A stretch of 36,755 bases of DNA from Shewanella sp. MBTL60-112-B2 (GTDB lineage: Bacteria; Pseudomonadota; Gammaproteobacteria; Enterobacterales; Shewanellaceae), in NCBI RefSeq assembly GCF_019655055.1, contig NZ_BPFA01000044.1, positions 1 to 36,755 of the forward strand. Direction: 5' to 3'. Positions 32,200-36,755 of the stretch are shown here, piece after piece; position 1 is the stretch's first letter, and each line of letters starts with the position of its first letter. The notes under the pieces are model-generated. The model did no database searches. It was given only the letters and a program-made list of their open reading frames with translations, and was not told the DNA's origin. The position numbers were made by a program, and so were the translations under genes.

Positions 32200-32475
32200 G
32201 TGAAATCCACAGTAGACAAAATGTTAGTTAAGCACGATAAACTGGTGCATTCAGAAGGGGTCAAAGTGTGCTCGCATACCCAGAGAGTTAAAGACGAATG
32301 GGTACAACATACCGTGATGATAGATGACTGCCAAACACCATTTACATTCCGGCGAACTAAAAAATATAAAAGTCTGAACGGTGCAAGAGTTAATATTACT
32401 TATTATGCCGACACTCAAGGCGTAGCTGGTTTTGAAATGGATATCTTTAAGGTAGTAAGAATTAAACGAAGTTAA
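32200..32475 (+). CDS. Small protein of unknown function
   Basis: A 91-residue protein beginning MKSTVDKMLVKHDKLVHS. I chose GTG at 32200 because TGGAGGAA lies directly upstream with 5 nt spacing. An ATG at 32188 is in frame but would put the ribosome site inside the gene, and longer readings overlap the flavin oxidase gene. The protein is basic and predicted mainly beta, with two cysteines. No family recognised. It follows the oxidase by about 70 bp and may be in the same transcript. Confidence 0.68.
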   Translation: MKSTVDKMLVKHDKLVHSEGVKVCSHTQRVKDEWVQHTVMIDDCQTPFTFRRTKKYKSLNGARVNITYYADTQGVAGFEMDIFKVVRIKRS

Positions 32476-32628
32476 CCCTGTTGTCATCTAGATAGTTTCT
32501 AATTCTATCTAGTGGAATATTCGGTTGGTTTTGATTAATCACTATTCATTAAGTATGAGTACAGCTCTTAGTTGTTAATATTTGCCTCACAAAGCCCGCT
32601 CATTGTGGGCTACTCCTATGAGGTGGGT

Positions 32629-32961
32629 ATGTATTCTACTCGACAACAGAGTCTGCAATATAGCGGCTTAGCTTCTCAAATTATCAATGACGATAAGTTA
32701 GCGGTTCTTCGTCATAGTGTGCAAATCTCTATTAAACTTACCCAAAGGATGTTGCTCAAGCGTTATCTCAGTGCTACACGGATTTCAGCGCTAACTCTAC
32801 TAAATTTAAAGTCAGAGTCACTTGAGTTACACCGGGCCATTTTGTGCGCAGATATTGGCACAACAGAGAGAAATATTTTGCTCGGTTATATTAATCAAAA
32901 TATTGACTCAATAGATGAAGCGATTAGTGTCAACCCTGACTGTAGGGCACTAATTAATTGA
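32629..32961 (+). CDS. Small helical protein of unknown function
   Basis: A 110-residue protein beginning MYSTRQQSLQYSGLASQ. The ATG at 32629 has GAGG five nt upstream; the longer frame from a TTG at 32572 lacks an RBS. The sequence looks almost wholly helical with leucine-rich amphipathic stretches (about 45-70) and no membrane segment or signal. It carries two cysteines near the C-terminus. No family recognised. It stands before the diguanylate cyclase gene with a gap of about 170 bp. Confidence 0.62.
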   Translation: MYSTRQQSLQYSGLASQIINDDKLAVLRHSVQISIKLTQRMLLKRYLSATRISALTLLNLKSESLELHRAILCADIGTTERNILLGYINQNIDSIDEAISVNPDCRALIN

Positions 32962-33130
32962 AGATATACAATAATAAAACCAAGCTATTGCTACACTTGA
33001 TTTAGCCAGAGTGTAGCTGAGGTGAAGGCTATAAAGTTAAGTGCGTTAGTAATGCTAATTATTATCGATTACGCGCAGGTTAAGGCATGTTATTTCACCC
33101 TCTAACGATTTAACAAAGGATCTGTTTTTC

Positions 33131-34582
33131 GTGATATATGATGCATGCACGATAAAAGTAACCAAAAACTGTCGAGTAAGCCTACAGCTGCTGTGTTTTA
33201 CCCGTTGTTTATTGGCCATCAGTGCTTATTTCTTCCTTACAGCGTGTAACGTCTATGCTGCAGTTCCTCCCGCTGTCATCAAGTCGGAGCCTACAACGCT
33301 TATCATTGCCAATTCAAAAGCTTGGAAACCCTTTTCATACCTTGACGTTCAAGGGGAACCCCGGGGCTTATTAATCGACCTGTGGAAAGAGTTTGCTCAA
33401 GTTAATCAAGTTAGAGTTGAATTCCTTCTTACTGATTGGCAAGAATCGTTAGAGAATGTTTCTCAGGGAAAAGCGGATATTCATGCAGGTCTTTTATGGT
33501 CAGCTGAAAGAGCCAAACTTTTTGATTATGGCAACGACCTTGCTAAGTTAGATGGACAGGTTTTTGTAGAGCAATCGTTACTCAGTACGCCATTAGAATT
33601 GTTACTCAAAACTGAAGCGTTAGGTGTTATAAAAGGGAGTTATGAAGACTCTTTTGTAAGAGGGGAGTTCCCCTTCGCTAAACTGATCCGTTTTAACAAT
33701 AATGAACAGATGATTTCAGCAGCCCTGAATGGAAGCCTCAAAGTTTTTGTTGCTGATTTTCAAGTAGCAAACTTCTACTTATTTACGGCCAATGAACGGA
33801 ATATCTTTTCTCCCTCTAGACATGTATACACAGCATCTGTGAAGCCTGCTGTCCATAAGGGAAACCAAGAGTTACTAGATTTTGTTAAACAAGGCTTTAA
33901 TCAAGTTGAACAAGATGCCTTCAATCGTATTCAGCGCAAGTGGCTTCATGTTGAAACCGTCTATCCGAATTACCTCGTTCCACTGATGCTGGGCTTATTG
34001 CTATGCATGATAGCCTTTTACATCATCCAACTTAAAAGAACGGTGATAAATCGCACCAAAGAGCTATCCATTGCAAATAAAGAGTTACAATTACTTGCAA
34101 GTAAAGACGAATTAACCGGGATTAATAATCGGCGTAACTTTATTGAAGAATTTAAACGACATAACAAGCAACGTAGTGACAGCTTGACGTTACTATTGTT
34201 TGATATTGATAGGTTTAAAGGGGTTAATGACAGTTTTGGTCATCTTGTGGGAGATCAAACTATTCAGGCAATAGTTAAAAGAGTCAGTTCGATTTTGTCA
34301 CAACAGGCAATATTTGGTCGAATTGGCGGAGAAGAGTTCTGCGTTTTCATGACAGGCTTAAATGAGCAGCAAGCGGTGCGATTTGCATCGAACATTCAGG
34401 CTTGTATATCTCGACACAAGGTGATGACAGATGCCGGTGAATTAGCTGTTTCGGTGAGCTTAGGTGCCGTCTATAGTGATAAAAAAGAGTTGGATTGTAA
34501 GCAACTATTGAGTAAGGCTGATTTACTCATGTACAGTGCCAAAAGCCGAGGCCGTAATTGCTTTGAATTTGAAATTGTTTGA
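33131..34582 (+). CDS. Diguanylate cyclase with periplasmic SBP_bac_3 sensor domain
   Basis: A 483-residue inner-membrane enzyme that makes cyclic di-GMP from two GTP. An N-terminal membrane helix or signal (about 20-43) is followed by a periplasmic amino-acid-binding-type domain (about 54-272, TLIIANSKAWKPFSYLDVQGEPRGLLIDLWKEF). A second membrane helix lies at about 281-300, and the GGDEF domain at about 325-480. The active site is G399-G-E-E-F403, a functional variant, and DRFKGVNDSFGHLVGD is complete. The inhibitory I-site (RxxD five residues before GGEEF) is absent (QQAI at 391-394), so product inhibition through it is unlikely. The start is GTG with AAGGATC upstream. The ligand is unknown, probably a small amino acid or similar. 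Confidence 0.9.
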   Translation: MIYDACTIKVTKNCRVSLQLLCFTRCLLAISAYFFLTACNVYAAVPPAVIKSEPTTLIIANSKAWKPFSYLDVQGEPRGLLIDLWKEFAQVNQVRVEFLLTDWQESLENVSQGKADIHAGLLWSAERAKLFDYGNDLAKLDGQVFVEQSLLSTPLELLLKTEALGVIKGSYEDSFVRGEFPFAKLIRFNNNEQMISAALNGSLKVFVADFQVANFYLFTANERNIFSPSRHVYTASVKPAVHKGNQELLDFVKQGFNQVEQDAFNRIQRKWLHVETVYPNYLVPLMLGLLLCMIAFYIIQLKRTVINRTKELSIANKELQLLASKDELTGINNRRNFIEEFKRHNKQRSDSLTLLLFDIDRFKGVNDSFGHLVGDQTIQAIVKRVSSILSQQAIFGRIGGEEFCVFMTGLNEQQAVRFASNIQACISRHKVMTDAGELAVSVSLGAVYSDKKELDCKQLLSKADLLMYSAKSRGRNCFEFEIV

Positions 34583-34610
34583 TTGCAATTAATTTAATGT
34601 GTTTAAAATT

Positions 34611-34638
34611 AAAAAACCCAGCATAGGCTGGGTTTTTT
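34611..34638. terminator. Bidirectional intrinsic terminator
   Basis: The perfect 12-bp stem AAAAAACCCAGC/GCTGGGTTTTTT (34611-34622 and 34627-34638) with loop ATAG lies between the convergent diguanylate cyclase and GAPDH genes. A and T tracts on either side allow function in both directions. Confidence 0.95.
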
Positions 34639-34652
34639 ATAGAACATACGAA

Positions 34653-35663
34653 TTACTTAGCGTTCATTAGTGCAACAGCATTGTCTAACATGCGGTTACT
34701 GAAGCCCCATTCGTTGTCATACCAAGCCATTACTTTAACTAGACGACCGTTAACACGAGTCTGTGTTGCGTCAAAGTTAGAAGAGAATGGGTTGTGGTTA
34801 AAGTCGATAGATACCAATGGCTCATGGTTAACAGCCAACACTTCACTTAATGGCGCAACAGAAGCTGCTTTTTCAATGATAGCGTTGATCTCTTCAACTG
34901 TAGTATCACGTGCAGCAACAAAAGAAAGGTCAACCAATGATACGTTTACAGTTGGTACACGAACCGCTAGGCCGTCAAACTTACCTGCAAGCTCAGGTAC
35001 GACTAGACCTACTGCCGCAGCTGCGCCAGTTTGAGTCGGGATCATAGACATTGCAGCAGCACGTGCGCGGCGAAGATCGGTATGATAAACGTCAGACAAA
35101 CGTTGGTCGTTTGTGTAAGCGTGAATCGTAGTCATAAGACCTGACTCAATACCAATTTCGTCATTAAGTGGTTTTGCAAATGGAGCTAAACAGTTAGTAG
35201 TACAAGAGGCATTTGAAATTACCGTCATGTCACTAGTGATTAGTTCGTTATTTACGCCGTAAACGATAGTAGCATCAACATTTTTGCCTGGAGCAGAAAT
35301 AATGACTTTCTTAGCGCCAGCATCTAGATGTGACTGAACAGATTCTTTTGATGTGAATATACCAGTACATTCGAATACGACATCAACATCTAGTTCTTTC
35401 CAAGGAAGTTTTGAAGGATCACGCTCTTGGAAGGTTAGGATTTTGTCTTCGTTAACAAAAATAGCATCGTCTGCATGTTCTACTTTTGCGTTAAAACGAC
35501 CGTGTACTGAATCGTACTTAGTTAAATGAGCGTTGATTGAAGCATCGCCTAAATCGTTTAGTGCAACAATCTTGATAGGATAGTTCTTTTCGCTTTCATA
35601 TAGAGCACGTAGAACATTGCGGCCGATACGGCCATAGCCGTTAATTGCAACTCGGATAGTCAT
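34653..35663 (-). CDS. gap: Glyceraldehyde-3-phosphate dehydrogenase, type I
   Basis: A 336-residue NAD-dependent enzyme of glycolysis and gluconeogenesis, which oxidises glyceraldehyde 3-phosphate to 1,3-bisphosphoglycerate. The nucleotide-binding N-terminus VAINGYGRIGRNVLRALYE and the aspartate after the second strand (ALNDLGD) fit NAD specificity. The catalytic cysteine lies in SNASCTTNCLAP, with the histidine in TTIHAYTNDQRLSD and the S-loop DLRRARAAAMSMIPTQTGAA. Full length, no oddities. It is transcribed alone. Shewanella species often carry more than one GAPDH paralogue, so the exact paralogue letter is left open. Confidence 0.96.
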   Translation of the reverse strand: MTIRVAINGYGRIGRNVLRALYESEKNYPIKIVALNDLGDASINAHLTKYDSVHGRFNAKVEHADDAIFVNEDKILTFQERDPSKLPWKELDVDVVFECTGIFTSKESVQSHLDAGAKKVIISAPGKNVDATIVYGVNNELITSDMTVISNASCTTNCLAPFAKPLNDEIGIESGLMTTIHAYTNDQRLSDVYHTDLRRARAAAMSMIPTQTGAAAAVGLVVPELAGKFDGLAVRVPTVNVSLVDLSFVAARDTTVEEINAIIEKAASVAPLSEVLAVNHEPLVSIDFNHNPFSSNFDATQTRVNGRLVKVMAWYDNEWGFSNRMLDNAVALMNAK

Positions 35664-35881
35664 CTCATATCCCTCAGGTAAATGTAAAAACAGAATCTGG
35701 TAGTAAAATTACCAAACTGGCAGCCATCGTCAAGTTATATCGGTGAAAAAAGCCTAAATTTTGCGTTTGTTTAAGTAATTTTTTTACATGTGTCGCGAAT
35801 TTGCATATAAATCGTCTCAATCTACAGGATAACTGTAAGTTGGCAGAAATATTGCCGAATTGTATATTCAGCAATAAAATC

Positions 35882-36745
35882 TTATAGCGACTTAGTTAAA
35901 TCTTTATCCAGCAATATTTTTAGCTTACTTTGTTGATACTTTCCAGCCCGTAGTTGTTCGGCAAGAGTAACTGCGTCACCGTCTAACTTACTTTGTAGTG
36001 TTTTGTTACCTTTTATCAATGCCTGCATATGGTCCTGAGAAAATTTAGCCGCAGTCATCTCTATATTCGTTTTAGAAAGTAAGTATTCGATATCACCTCT
36101 TTCTTCAAAGCGGTAGAGGCTGGCAAGTGCTAGCAACCAATCAGCTTGGAAGTTGTCTGGATTACTGCCTTGAAGCACTTGTGCATAGAGTTGTTTAGAT
36201 TTAACCGGATCAACACGTAAGTAATAAGCGGCTAACTGAGCTAGTAAGGCAATATCTTTTATCTGATCCGCTTTCTCTGCAGCAAATAACACAGCCTCTG
36301 CCTCATCGTCATTAAAGCGAGACCAATGATAGTAGGCGAGGTGAGGCTCTAAACTGCCACGTGTTGTCTCTTGAAGTTGGGCAAGAGTTTGCGAACTAAG
36401 ACCAAAGGCACGAGCACGTTCATTAGTTCGTTCAGGGTGTAAAATGTGTTGTACGCCTGCCGCGAGTTCGACACATTTATTGTAATCTTCTAGGTACAAT
36501 AGCTGCTGATATATTTGTTCACCTGAGGGCAATTGTATACTTTTTAGCTTGAACCTATTGCGGATCAGGTCTCCACGCTCAAATCGGCACCAGCTATCTT
36601 CATGTAGATCGGCACAAAGTTCAGGATTTTTGTTACAAATAACCTGAGTATTTGTAGGATGTTCACAGCCAAAAAGGCCAAAAAAAACCGTAATTCCGAA
36701 AAATGATGTAATCATTACAAATTTTTTGTTCAAACCTAGCTCCAT
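35882..36745 (-). CDS. DUF2989 lipoprotein
   Basis: A 287-residue envelope lipoprotein that I place in DUF2989. The N-terminus MELGLNKKFVM leads to a hydrophobic core and the lipobox F-G-L-F-G-C27-E. The mature part has further cysteines (VICNKNPELC, WCRFERGD) and then helical, tetratricopeptide-like segments (about 130-230) rich in alanine and leucine (AEAVLFAAEKADQI, ALLAQLAAYYLRVDPVKSKQLYAQVL). The ATG at 36745 lies 10 bp from the window edge. A TTG at 36733, with GGAG six nt upstream, would give the more usual start MNKKF and may be the true one. It lies upstream of gap in the same direction with a gap of about 220 bp. Function unknown. Confidence 0.82.
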   Translation of the reverse strand: MELGLNKKFVMITSFFGITVFFGLFGCEHPTNTQVICNKNPELCADLHEDSWCRFERGDLIRNRFKLKSIQLPSGEQIYQQLLYLEDYNKCVELAAGVQHILHPERTNERARAFGLSSQTLAQLQETTRGSLEPHLAYYHWSRFNDDEAEAVLFAAEKADQIKDIALLAQLAAYYLRVDPVKSKQLYAQVLQGSNPDNFQADWLLALASLYRFEERGDIEYLLSKTNIEMTAAKFSQDHMQALIKGNKTLQSKLDGDAVTLAEQLRAGKYQQSKLKILLDKDLTKSL

Positions 36746-36755
36746 GGCTTTATTT

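Noticed and set aside
35674..35874. 66-codon minus-strand frame upstream of gap
   Set aside because: It lies in the promoter/leader region of gap and shows no RBS or conserved character.

Overview
The window reads as chromosomal DNA of a marine gammaproteobacterium, most likely a Shewanella. The basis is protein character and gene combinations: a fused RimB-RimK protein, a DUF2989 lipoprotein, PssA, an IS66-type element, a TtrS/TtrR-like two-component system, and a secreted flavinyl transferase beside a flavin-binding lipoprotein. No database search was possible, so the genus is an inference.

Layout. 1-509 is the 5' part of a membrane-protein gene that runs off the left edge and is read leftwards. 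619-3047 is a complete IS66-type insertion sequence (tnpA, tnpB, tnpC), followed by a palindromic intergenic repeat. 3.3-11 kb is mostly housekeeping: a CorA-type transporter, an acyl-CoA dehydrogenase with a likely PsrA operator, DacB (PBP4), a small membrane protein, DUF1904 plus PssA, and the tRNA-modifying DTW enzyme TapT.

11.4-18.1 kb is the most interesting metabolic block. It holds a TtrS/TtrR-like sensor kinase and regulator, a secreted ApbE-type FMN transferase, a divergent lipoprotein with a canonical flavinylation motif (D97-x-x-S-G-A-T103), and an outer-membrane porin. The same 12-bp palindrome, GCGGTTTTCCGC, lies upstream of the kinase gene and in the apbE/lipoprotein divergent promoter. 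This suggests one regulon: a sensed anion switches on a flavin-carrying envelope lipoprotein, the enzyme that flavinylates it, and a porin for substrate entry.

18.6-22.7 kb holds an RluA-family pseudouridine synthase and then an unusual locus. A complete tyrosine recombinase (leftward) and a small protein with a ribbon-helix-helix-like C-terminus (rightward) flank about 1.65 kb without genes. That gap carries four strongly conserved copies of a 17-bp palindrome (GTATGGT-TAC-ACCATAC), two in each orientation, one weaker copy, a 16-bp-arm hairpin and several short repeat families. It looks like a DNA-protein assembly or recombination region and may be an undescribed system.

22.8-36.7 kb holds a small-molecule kinase of the APH fold, a glycine-zipper protein, an M1 aminopeptidase with a DUF6702 partner, a short-chain dehydrogenase, RimB-RimK, a GNAT acetyltransferase plus a PuuB-like flavin oxidase, two small unknown proteins, a periplasmic-sensing diguanylate cyclase, GAPDH and a DUF2989 lipoprotein. 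Clear intrinsic terminators separate many of these units. No tRNA, rRNA or CRISPR array was seen.
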